Shown piece after piece: positions 1 through 6,012 of a stretch of 7,813 bases of DNA (positions are counted from its first letter, which is position 1; every line of letters starts with the position of its first letter). The notes under the pieces were generated by a model. It was not told where the DNA came from, made no database searches, and saw only the letters and a list, made by a program, of their open reading frames with translations. Both the position numbers and the translations under genes were made by a program. The stretch is taken from positions 1 to 7,813 of the forward strand of contig CAYOHP010000217.1 of NCBI GenBank assembly GCA_964403795.1. The letters run 5' to 3'. This DNA comes from CAYOHP01 sp964403795 [NCBI: uncultured bacterium]. GTDB lineage: Bacteria > Muiribacteriota > UBA6191 > CAZXTJ01.

Positions 1-207
1 AGGGGGGCGGTGCCCCCCGTCCTGCACCTCCCCCCACTTTCCCGGACCTGGTGGGCTGGACCTCGGCGCCTGCCGGCGGCTGGATTTGCCTGGGTCTTGG
101 CTGCCAGGAGCCAGCGGGCCGGCGCATAGCGCCGTCGCGCTGGCGTTGACGAGGGTGACGGGGCCCCGGTGCCCATCTTCGGCGTCGGTCCTCGGCTCCC
201 CCTAGTC
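1..207. other. Non-coding left flank, no gene recognised
   Basis: The three plus-strand frames were read through this stretch and none gives a convincing protein. One frame closes at TAG 126-128 and another at TGA 147-149, and the translations are Pro/Ala/Gly/Arg-rich without motifs. Besides the hairpin at 2-18 there is a smaller perfect inverted repeat, CGGCGC-ATA-GCGCCG, at 120-134. A 10-bp palindrome, CGGGGCCCCG, lies at 159-168. No promoter or RNA gene could be supported. The stretch is probably the 3' flank of the minus-strand gene that ends at 208. Confidence 0.5.
2..18. repeat. Perfect GC inverted repeat (7-bp stem, 3-nt loop)
   Basis: GGGGGGC and GCCCCCC flank a GGT loop and form a very stable hairpin on either strand. 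It lies about 190 nt downstream of the stop codon of the minus-strand ADP-ribosylglycohydrolase gene, so it could end that transcript. However, the minus-strand copy runs into the window edge within one base and no T tract can be seen. On the plus strand no T run follows either. It could equally belong to a neighbouring gene outside the window. Confidence 0.35.
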
Positions 208-1161
208 CTAGCCTCCGAACTTCTCCGAGAACCTGCCCACCAGGTCCAGCACCTCAGGCAGCCTGGCGATAGCCGAGGTCCACTCCTCCGGGATGCCGCG
301 GCGTCCGTGGAGGACTCCGGCGAGCCCTCCGGCCACGGCTCCCGTGGTGTCCGTGTCCTGGCCCAGATTGACGGCCGCCAGGACCGCCTCGCGATAGGTG
401 GGATAGCGGTCGCAGCACCAGAGGGCAGCCTCGAGGGTGTGGACGACGTAGCCGGAGGACTTCACTTCCGGCTCCCTGCGGTCGAACACCGCGCCCGTCG
501 TCAGATCGCCGAGGATCCGCTCCTCGGAGGCCGGGACCTGGGCGCGGAGCGCCTTGGCGGCCTCCGCGGCTGCGGCCCTGAGGCCCCGGCCCGAGAGGAT
601 CCCCCGCACCACCAGGCAGTAGTAGGCAGAGCACCAGCGGGAGCGCAGGTGGGCGTGGGTCAGGGCCGAGACCTCGGCGGCGCGATCGGCGGCGGCCTCT
701 ACGTCGAGATCCAGGGTCGCCAGGGCGACCGGGAGGATCCTCATCAGGCTGCCGTTGCCGTTGGAGTTCTCGGTCCTCCCTCCCCAGTCCTCCTGGCCCT
801 TGCCCGCGTGGTATCGGAAGATCGCCTCCCGGGTGGTGCCACCGATGTCGAAGACGGTTCCCCGCGGGGTCCAGTGGTTCTCGAAGACCCAGCGTCGGAA
901 GCCGTCCATGATGCGGGTCGGGTGGTAGCCGTCGAGCAGGCACTCGGCGGTCACCAGGGTCATCGAGGTGTCGTCCGACCAGGTGCCGGCAGGCTGCATG
1001 TGGGTCCCGAACCCGCGCATGCCGACCACCGGATCCCGTCTGCGATCCTCGCGGCTCCGGAACTCGACGGGAACGCCCAGGGCGTCGCCCACCGCGACCC
1101 CCAGCAGGCCACCCTGGATCCGGTCCCGGAGGAACCCTGGTCGAGAAGGAGTGCTGGTCAT
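208..1161 (-). CDS. ADP-ribosylglycohydrolase family protein (DraG/COG1397 type)
   Basis: This is a predicted cytoplasmic Mg2+-dependent hydrolase of the family that removes ADP-ribose from proteins or small molecules, and it is a full-length 317 aa. Visible family motifs, in order: the N-terminal GGLLGVAVGDALG (17-29); the first metal-binding motif GTWSDDTSM (59-67, with S62, D63 and D64); an NGNGSLMR motif (134-141); LTHAH (167-171); SGYVVHTLEAALW (236-248); and the second metal site LGQDTDTTGAVAGGLAG (266-282, with D269, D271 and T272). All expected metal ligands are present, so it should be active. The ATG at 1161 fits because the conserved core begins only about 15 residues in. There is no Shine-Dalgarno sequence before it (see the promoter entry). 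No ADP-ribosyltransferase or nitrogen-fixation gene is nearby, so the substrate cannot be named. The kinase gene upstream on the same strand is separated from it by a strong terminator. Confidence 0.93.
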   Translation of the reverse strand: MTSTPSRPGFLRDRIQGGLLGVAVGDALGVPVEFRSREDRRRDPVVGMRGFGTHMQPAGTWSDDTSMTLVTAECLLDGYHPTRIMDGFRRWVFENHWTPRGTVFDIGGTTREAIFRYHAGKGQEDWGGRTENSNGNGSLMRILPVALATLDLDVEAAADRAAEVSALTHAHLRSRWCSAYYCLVVRGILSGRGLRAAAAEAAKALRAQVPASEERILGDLTTGAVFDRREPEVKSSGYVVHTLEAALWCCDRYPTYREAVLAAVNLGQDTDTTGAVAGGLAGVLHGRRGIPEEWTSAIARLPEVLDLVGRFSEKFGG

Positions 1162-1167
1162 ACTCTA

Positions 1168-1196
1168 AGTGTTGCAACAACACCTAGATCCGTCAA
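1168..1196 (-). promoter_or_regulatory. Candidate promoter of the ADP-ribosylglycohydrolase gene, possibly leaderless
   Basis: Read on the minus strand, TTGACG (1196-1191) matches five of six bases of the sigma-70-type -35 box. It is followed after 17 nt by AACACT (1173-1168), a weak -10 box matching three of six bases. Transcription would begin about seven bases later, essentially at the A of the ATG at 1161. That agrees with the absence of any Shine-Dalgarno sequence before this start and suggests a leaderless mRNA. A separate promoter is expected here because a terminator lies just upstream. The -10 match is poor, so this is a candidate only. Confidence 0.35.
1169..1183. promoter_or_regulatory. 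15-bp inverted repeat GTGTTG-CAA-CAACAC, candidate operator
   Basis: A perfect 6-3-6 inverted repeat sits seven bases upstream of the ATG of the ADP-ribosylglycohydrolase gene and overlaps the proposed -10 region. It is AT-richer than its surroundings, which makes it stand out. Position and symmetry fit a repressor-binding site, but no regulator gene in the window points to an owner. The stem could also form in RNA if transcription starts further upstream. Confidence 0.35.
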
Positions 1197-1215
1197 GCCG
1201 CGCCGCCAGGCCTGG

Positions 1216-1254
1216 AAAGAAAACGAACCCCCGGTCGGCGGGACCGGGGGTTCG
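1216..1254 (-). terminator. Strong rho-independent terminator after the kinase gene
   Basis: CGAACCCCCGGTC (1224-1236) and GACCGGGGGTTCG (1242-1254) form a perfect 13-bp stem around a 5-nt loop (1237-1241). On the minus strand the stem is followed directly by TTTTCTTT (1223-1216), a classic U tract. It lies 78 nt past the stop codon of the kinase gene and upstream of the ADP-ribosylglycohydrolase gene. The plus strand lacks a T tract after the stem, so the terminator works in one direction only. Confidence 0.9.
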
Positions 1255-1332
1255 CAGTTGGCGGAAGGAACGGTTGTAGGTCGGAGACATCCTCGATCGT
1301 AGGGAGCCGACGGGAGATGGCAAGTCCCCGCC

Positions 1333-3534
1333 TCAAGGATTCTTCGGGAACCGCTCGTGGAGCCGGCGCGCCAGGGCGGTGGCGCGGGGACCGACCTCGA
1401 GGGGCTTGCCCCCGGCACCGCCGAGGTAGGTCGAGATCTGGTCCTGGACCTCGTACCAACGGAGGAAGACGAAGACCGAGGGGGGCAGGCGCTCCAGCGA
1501 CACCTCCAGGAACCCCATCATCCGGTCCATGGCGGCCTCGATCCGGGCCATGGCCGCCTCGTCCACTCCCGAGAGCGCGTACCACTGGGCGATCCCGAAG
1601 GAGGCCAGACGGGCCTCCTCGTCCAGGTCGGCGATCCGGGCGTCGACGAAGGGCAGGGTCCGGGTCCGCTCCTCGGCCAGCAGCAGGATGGCGACTTCGT
1701 CCTCGCCTTCCACCCGGTCCGGGTCGTTGGGGCCCGACATCAGGGTGAGGCCCACCAGGGCGAGTTCCATGTCGAGTGCCCGGTCGGGTTCGCTGCGGGC
1801 TTCGAGGATCCGGCGGATCTCCGCCAGCAGGGGACCGGCGCCGTCCCTGGAGAAGGTCCCCACCAGCATGCCCTCGAGCAGCAGGCGCCAGGCAGGGGCC
1901 ATGCGGGGGAGCCAGCTCCTGCGGGCGCCGTCGAGCACGTCCATGACCTCGGCCCGCAGGTCGTCGATCCGGTCGGCCAGGGCCTCGAGCGGATAGGCGT
2001 CCAAGCGGCTGGCCCGGCGCAGGGTCGGGGGCAGGGAAGTGACGGACCGTTCGCTGCGGAGCATCCCATGGTCGATCGCCAGGTGGCGCAATGCCGGCAC
2101 CATGCGCTCCCGGAGGATCGGGGTGCGCTCCGGCTCCGATTCCCCGGCCGCCAGGCTGGCCTCGATCCAGGCTCCCAGGGCCAAGAGGAAGCTCCGCCAG
2201 CGTCCCAGGTGCAAGGGATCGAGGTACTCCCTCGCCAGTTCGTCGAGGTGGTCGCCGTAGCCGGCGCCCCGGAGCGAATCGGCCAGCCCGCCGTCCGGAC
2301 CACGATGCGGCGCGAGCAGGGCGTCGAGCGCGGTTTCGAGGTCCGCCTTCCGCTCTGCCGCGATCTCGGCCGCGGCCGGCGCCGCGGGGACGGGGACGGG
2401 CTCGGGTCCCTGGCTCCCGGTGGGAACGCCCGCGCCCTGCCTTCCCACCCCGAGAGCGAGGACCGCCAGGACCACCGCCACCAGGGCCAACCGGCGGACC
2501 CAGGATCCGCCAGGCTTCCCAGCCGGGCGGGCGCCCGACTCCCGAAGGCGGCTCCGGGCCCCGCTCCCGGCACCGAGCCCTCCGGAGTCGGGAGAGAGAG
2601 CGTCGGTGCGGCGGAGGGCGGCGCTCTCCGGGCGGAGCAGCATCCCGGTCGAGGCCGGGTCCGCGGTCGACCCGGGAGCCGGAACTCCGGCCAACGACGC
2701 CAGGTTGGGCTCGAGCACCCCCCGCAGCCAGGCGGCACCTCCGCCGCGTCGCGCCGGGTCGGGACGGAGCAGGGCTTCGAGAGCCAGGCGCAACGGGTCG
2801 CCCTCGGAGAGCCGGGAGAACGCCGGCACCGGCAGGTCGGCCCCCGACATGGTGGCGAGCAGGGTATCGGGATCGAAGGGCCGGTGGCCCTCGAGCAGCT
2901 CGTAGCCGGTCACGCCCAGGGCGAACCAGTCGGCCGCGGGACTCGCCGGCTCGCCCCGGAGCGACTCGGGAGGAAGGTAGGACAGCGTGCCCGTCAAGCT
3001 CCGGGTCTCGGTCAGGCGGGTCTTGGAAGGGTCGGTCGCCAGCACCAGGCCGAGGTCGAGCAGCACCGCCCGACCCTCGGGGGTGAGGCGCACGTTGGCG
3101 GGCTTCACGTCCCGGTGCACCAGCCCGGCCCGGTGCAGGTGGTCGAGCCCCTCGGCCAGGCCGAGCAGGGCGCCCCGGATGGCCTCGGGGTCGGTGAGCG
3201 AGCGCAGGTCGGGGCCGCCCAGGAACTCCATCACCAGGTAGGGCGTGCCGTCCGCCTCGCCATGGTCGTAGATCCGCACCAGGTGGGGGTGCTGGAGCTC
3301 GGCCAGGGCCCCGGCCTCGCGCTGGAACCGGGAGCGCTCCCGGGGGCGCCGGTCGGTGAGCAGCTTGATCGCGACCTCCCGGTCGAGGTCCAGGTCGCGG
3401 GCCCGGATCACCCGCCCGAAGCCGCCTTCTCCCACCACTCCCAGGGGACGGAAGCGTCGCCGGAGTCCGGCCGGCAACCCCAGGTCGGGTGCCAGGTCGG
3501 TCCGGGTGCCGGGAGGCGAGGTCGGATCGCTCAT
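1333..3534 (-). CDS. Membrane-anchored Hanks-type Ser/Thr protein kinase with unrecognised C-terminal domain
   Basis: A 733-aa eukaryotic-like protein kinase that should transfer phosphate from ATP to Ser/Thr of target proteins. The kinase domain spans about residues 28-275: glycine loop GEGGFGRV (35-42), ATP lysine in VAIK (K57), helix-C glutamate E73, catalytic loop HRDVKPANV (140-148) and PPE (188-190). It continues with the DWFALGV motif (D202) and the closing RR at 262-263. The metal-binding DFG is DLG (160-162), keeping the essential Asp. A Pro/Ser/Gly-rich linker follows, then one hydrophobic segment (345-364) with arginines on its N-terminal side, placing the kinase in the cytoplasm. 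Residues 370-733 would be outside. They start with a Pro/Ala stretch and continue as Leu/Ala/Glu/Arg-rich, apparently all-helical sequence without PASTA, WD40 or TPR motifs that I can recognise. The start at 3534 has GAGG seven bases upstream. Confidence 0.93.
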   Translation of the reverse strand: MSDPTSPPGTRTDLAPDLGLPAGLRRRFRPLGVVGEGGFGRVIRARDLDLDREVAIKLLTDRRPRERSRFQREAGALAELQHPHLVRIYDHGEADGTPYLVMEFLGGPDLRSLTDPEAIRGALLGLAEGLDHLHRAGLVHRDVKPANVRLTPEGRAVLLDLGLVLATDPSKTRLTETRSLTGTLSYLPPESLRGEPASPAADWFALGVTGYELLEGHRPFDPDTLLATMSGADLPVPAFSRLSEGDPLRLALEALLRPDPARRGGGAAWLRGVLEPNLASLAGVPAPGSTADPASTGMLLRPESAALRRTDALSPDSGGLGAGSGARSRLRESGARPAGKPGGSWVRRLALVAVVLAVLALGVGRQGAGVPTGSQGPEPVPVPAAPAAAEIAAERKADLETALDALLAPHRGPDGGLADSLRGAGYGDHLDELAREYLDPLHLGRWRSFLLALGAWIEASLAAGESEPERTPILRERMVPALRHLAIDHGMLRSERSVTSLPPTLRRASRLDAYPLEALADRIDDLRAEVMDVLDGARRSWLPRMAPAWRLLLEGMLVGTFSRDGAGPLLAEIRRILEARSEPDRALDMELALVGLTLMSGPNDPDRVEGEDEVAILLLAEERTRTLPFVDARIADLDEEARLASFGIAQWYALSGVDEAAMARIEAAMDRMMGFLEVSLERLPPSVFVFLRWYEVQDQISTYLGGAGGKPLEVGPRATALARRLHERFPKNP

Positions 3535-3637
3535 GGGGAAGCCTCGGCTCCCGCCTCGGCCGGAGCCAGTGTAGCCGGCGCACCCGGTGCCATCGGGGTA
3601 GACTGGGTGGCCCCTCGGGCGAGCGGGAAGGGACTGG
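3535..3637. promoter_or_regulatory. Divergent intergenic region between kinase and hydrolase operon
   Basis: The 103 bp between two outward-facing starts must carry the promoters of both the kinase gene (minus) and the hydrolase-Nudix-radical SAM operon (plus), unless these lie inside coding sequence. Weak -10-like hexamers occur: TACACT on the minus strand (3573-3568) and TAGACT on the plus strand (3599-3604). Neither has a -35 box at proper spacing. A good Shine-Dalgarno sequence, GGAAGGGA (3626-3633 or just upstream), precedes the hydrolase start. Confidence 0.4.
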
Positions 3638-4420
3638 ATGATCGAGCGACTCCCGGTGATCCGGAGCGGCTCGGGACCGGCCGTGGTGCTGGTCCACGGG
3701 CGGGGCTCCGCCTCCCAGACCTGGGATCCGCTTCTGCCCTGGCTCGACGGCTACACCGCCATCCGGGTGGACCTGACCGGGCACGGCCAGGCCCCGGCCC
3801 CCGAGGACCCGGCCGAGTACGCCCTCGACCGCATGGCCGCGGTGCTCGACCGGAGCCTCGACGACCTGACCCGCCCCTTCGCCCTGGTCGGCCACTCGAT
3901 GGGCGGCTTCGTGGCCTTGCGCTACGTGGTCGACCACCCGGCGCGGGTCCGCTGCCTGGGCCTCGAGGCCACCAGCGCCAGCCCGCTCTACCGGGGCGGC
4001 CGCTTCGCCGAGCGTCGGGCCGAGGCCCTGGAGATGGCCCGGCTCGCCCGGGAGGAAGGCATGGTGGCCGTCTGCGACGCCCTCGAGCGCCGAGGCGAGC
4101 TGGGGCCCGGCCAGCGCCAGCGCTACCAGGCGATGACCCCGGTGGCCTGGGCCTCGGTGATCCACGCCACCCTCGACATGGAGGACCTCGAACCGCACCT
4201 GGGGCGGATCCTGGCTCCCACCCTGGTGGTCTGCGGCCTCCTGGACCGGGTCTTCGTCGATCCCTGTCGCCGGCTCGCCGAGCGGATCCCCGGGGCCCGC
4301 GGCCTGTTCCTCCCCGGGATCGGCCACTCCCCTCACCGGGAGGCGGCCGAGGCGATGGGCCGGGAACTCCGGGCCTTCCTCGACGAGTTCCATGCGGGCC
4401 GGGCCGGAGCCCGGGCATGA
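3638..4420 (+). CDS. Alpha/beta-fold hydrolase
   Basis: A 260-aa, apparently cytoplasmic serine hydrolase of the alpha/beta superfamily, at the usual length for single-domain members. The oxyanion-hole motif VHGRG lies at 19-23. The nucleophile elbow GHSMGG (85-90) gives S87, the acid is most likely D203 in CGLLDRVF, and the histidine is H230 in GIGHSPH. The full catalytic triad is therefore present. A helical cap sits between about residues 115 and 180. The pattern resembles small ester, lactone or thioester hydrolases such as enol-lactonases or MenH-like proteins, but nothing in the sequence fixes the substrate. It is the first gene of a tight operon. Its TGA overlaps the ATG of the Nudix gene in ATGA, so the three products are probably made together. 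The ATG at 3638 is supported by a purine-rich GGAAGGGA sequence just upstream and by the conserved core starting soon after. Confidence 0.92.
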   Translation: MIERLPVIRSGSGPAVVLVHGRGSASQTWDPLLPWLDGYTAIRVDLTGHGQAPAPEDPAEYALDRMAAVLDRSLDDLTRPFALVGHSMGGFVALRYVVDHPARVRCLGLEATSASPLYRGGRFAERRAEALEMARLAREEGMVAVCDALERRGELGPGQRQRYQAMTPVAWASVIHATLDMEDLEPHLGRILAPTLVVCGLLDRVFVDPCRRLAERIPGARGLFLPGIGHSPHREAAEAMGRELRAFLDEFHAGRAGARA

Positions 4421-4926
4421 CGCAAGGGGAAGGCGGCCAGGGCGCGACCCGGTCCGGGCCGGGGACGGCCCCGTCGGGCATCCGCTCCCAGGTCCGGGTG
4501 CGTTCCGCCTTGTTCGTGGTCCGGGACGGGCGGGTCCTGCTGGCGGAGCACGAGAAGGCCGGGGTCCGGAGCTTCCTCCTGCCCGGCGGAGGGGTCGATC
4601 CCGGCGAGGGCTGGGCCGCGGCCGCGGCCCGGGAACTCGGGGAGGAGCTGGGCGTGGAGGCCTGGGGCGGGCCACTCCTCGCCCTGTTCGAGAACCGGTC
4701 CCCGGACGGCTCCCGCCACCTGCTCCACGCCGTGTTCGCGGGCGGGATCCAGGGCGAGCCCAGGGCCACCGGCGCCGATGCCAGGGTGATCGGCTGCCGC
4801 TGGGCCTCGGCCTCCGAGCTCCCCGGGCTCAGGATCCTGCCGACCATCGGACCGGTGCTGGTGCGCTGGCTCGAGGAGGGGCCTCCCGGCGGCGCCGAGT
4901 GCGCTCCGGTCGAGTGGATCGGGTGA
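4417..4926 (+). CDS. Nudix hydrolase
   Basis: A 169-aa Nudix protein, expected to hydrolyse a nucleoside diphosphate linked to another group with the help of Mg2+. The Nudix box GX5EX7REUXEEXGU matches perfectly at residues 58-80, with G58, E64, R72, E73, E76, E77 and G79. It follows the usual strand ending LLPGG (54-58). The first 20-25 residues are Gly/Ser/Thr-rich and probably disordered. The tail from about residue 150 carries no motif I recognise. The ATG at 4417 overlaps the hydrolase stop (ATGA), with GGAG seven bases upstream at 4406-4409. The gene ends at the TGA overlapping the next GTG start. Substrate specificity cannot be read from the box. Its place beside a radical SAM enzyme hints at clean-up or preparation of a phosphorylated metabolite, which is inference only. 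Confidence 0.93.
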   Translation: MTQGEGGQGATRSGPGTAPSGIRSQVRVRSALFVVRDGRVLLAEHEKAGVRSFLLPGGGVDPGEGWAAAAARELGEELGVEAWGGPLLALFENRSPDGSRHLLHAVFAGGIQGEPRATGADARVIGCRWASASELPGLRILPTIGPVLVRWLEEGPPGGAECAPVEWIG

Positions 4927-6002
4927 CCGCCCCCGACGAGGCCGAGGAGTACCGCCTCGGGCTCGACGGGTTGACCCGGCCGGCGCGGGTGGCGGGCGCT
5001 GCGAGCGACGGGCCGGACCGGGTCGAGTGCCGGGCCTGTGCCCATGGCTGCCGGCTCTCGCCCGGGGAGCGCGGCCAGTGCCGGGTCCGGTTCCACGACG
5101 GCTCCGGCCTCCGGGCCCCCTGGGGCTACGTCGGGGCCGTGGCCCTGGACCCGATCGAGAAGAAGCCGCTCTTCCACTTCCTGCCCGGCGCCCTGACGCT
5201 CACCTTCGGCATGCTCGGCTGCGATCTCTCCTGCTCCTTCTGCCAGAACTGGTTCGTCTCCCAGGCGCTGAAGGACCCCGCCGCCATGCCCTCGCCTCGG
5301 GAGACGACTCCCGAGGACCTGGTGGCCGAGGCTTTGCGGGCCGGGGCGCGGGCGGTGGTGGCTTCCTTCAACGAGCCCTTCGTGACCGTGGAGTGGGTGC
5401 GGGACGTGTTCCGAGCGGCCAGGGACGCCGGACTCGCCACCGCCATCGTGTCCAACGGGCACGCCACTGCCGAGGCGGTCGACGAGTTGGCGCCCGTGCT
5501 GGACGCGGCCAAGGTGGACCTGAAGGCCTTCCGCCCGGCGAGCTACCGCGGCATGGGAGGCCATCTCGAGCCGGTGAAGGAGACCCTCGCCAGCCTGGTC
5601 TCGAGGGGCGTCTGGGTCGAGGTCGTCACGGTGGTGATCCCGGGCCTGAACGACGGCGAGCCGGAGCTCGGGGAGATGGCCGGCTGGCTGGCCGGGGTCT
5701 CGCCCGACCTTCCCTGGCACCTGCATGGGTTCCATCCCGACTACCGCATGCTCGACCGCGCCAGCACCGACTGGCCGACGCTGGAACGAGCCGTGGCGAT
5801 CGGGCGGGCGGCCGGGTTGCGCTGGGTGTATCCCGGGCTGGTCCCCGGTCTGCCCGGGGGAGTCGAGGACACCCTCTGCTCGGGTTGCGGGGCGGTGCTG
5901 GTGAAGCGCAGGGGCCTCCGGTCCCATGGGGTGAAGGGCCTGGTCGGGAGTGCCTGCCGCGCCTGCGGGGCGCGGATCCCCGGGGTCTTCGGAGCCTCCT
6001 GA
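4923..6002 (+). CDS. amrS: AmmeMemoRadiSam-type radical SAM enzyme
   Basis: A 359-aa radical SAM enzyme that should bind a [4Fe-4S] cluster through C100, C104 and C107 (CDLSCSFC) and cleave S-adenosylmethionine to start radical chemistry. The layout fits the AmmeMemoRadiSam-system family. The N-terminal Cys motif CRACAHGCRLSPGERGQC (36-53) comes first, then DPIEKKPLFHFLPG (76-89) and the cluster motif. SFNEP (148-152), KVDLKAF (197-203) and HLHGFHPDYRM (266-276) follow. A C-terminal zinc-ribbon-like pair, CSGC (319-322) and CRAC (345-348), ends in IPGVF. The reaction and substrate of this family are not known to me with certainty. The usual partners, Memo and AMMECR1-like proteins, are not in the window. 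The GTG at 4923 overlaps the Nudix stop (GTGA) and keeps the family's N-terminal Cys motif in the product. A second in-frame GTG lies nine bases earlier at 4914. No separate promoter is visible, so it probably depends on translational coupling. Confidence 0.9.
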   Translation: MTAPDEAEEYRLGLDGLTRPARVAGAASDGPDRVECRACAHGCRLSPGERGQCRVRFHDGSGLRAPWGYVGAVALDPIEKKPLFHFLPGALTLTFGMLGCDLSCSFCQNWFVSQALKDPAAMPSPRETTPEDLVAEALRAGARAVVASFNEPFVTVEWVRDVFRAARDAGLATAIVSNGHATAEAVDELAPVLDAAKVDLKAFRPASYRGMGGHLEPVKETLASLVSRGVWVEVVTVVIPGLNDGEPELGEMAGWLAGVSPDLPWHLHGFHPDYRMLDRASTDWPTLERAVAIGRAAGLRWVYPGLVPGLPGGVEDTLCSGCGAVLVKRRGLRSHGVKGLVGSACRACGARIPGVFGAS

Positions 6003-6012
6003 GAGGGCCGCC

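Noticed and set aside
169-1302. 377-codon plus-strand frame opposite the ADP-ribosylglycohydrolase
   Set aside because: The opposite strand carries all motifs of a known enzyme family, and this translation has none. It also runs through the terminator hairpin.
208-3534. Kinase and ADP-ribosylglycohydrolase as one operon
   Set aside because: They share a strand but are separated by a 13-bp-stem terminator with a T tract and by a candidate promoter.
3568-3604. Sigma-70-type promoters in the divergent kinase/hydrolase gap
   Set aside because: TACACT and TAGACT look like -10 boxes, but neither has a recognisable -35 at 16-18 nt.
1357-4416. Long plus-strand open frame antisense to the kinase, in frame with the Nudix gene
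   Set aside because: Only the part from 4417 has a recognisable domain. The upstream portion mirrors the kinase coding strand and has no motifs.
1193-4675. 1160-codon open frame on the minus strand across the kinase and operon
   Set aside because: It is a frame shadow caused by the extreme GC content. The translation is Pro/Arg/Gly low complexity and conflicts with the well-supported kinase, hydrolase and Nudix genes.
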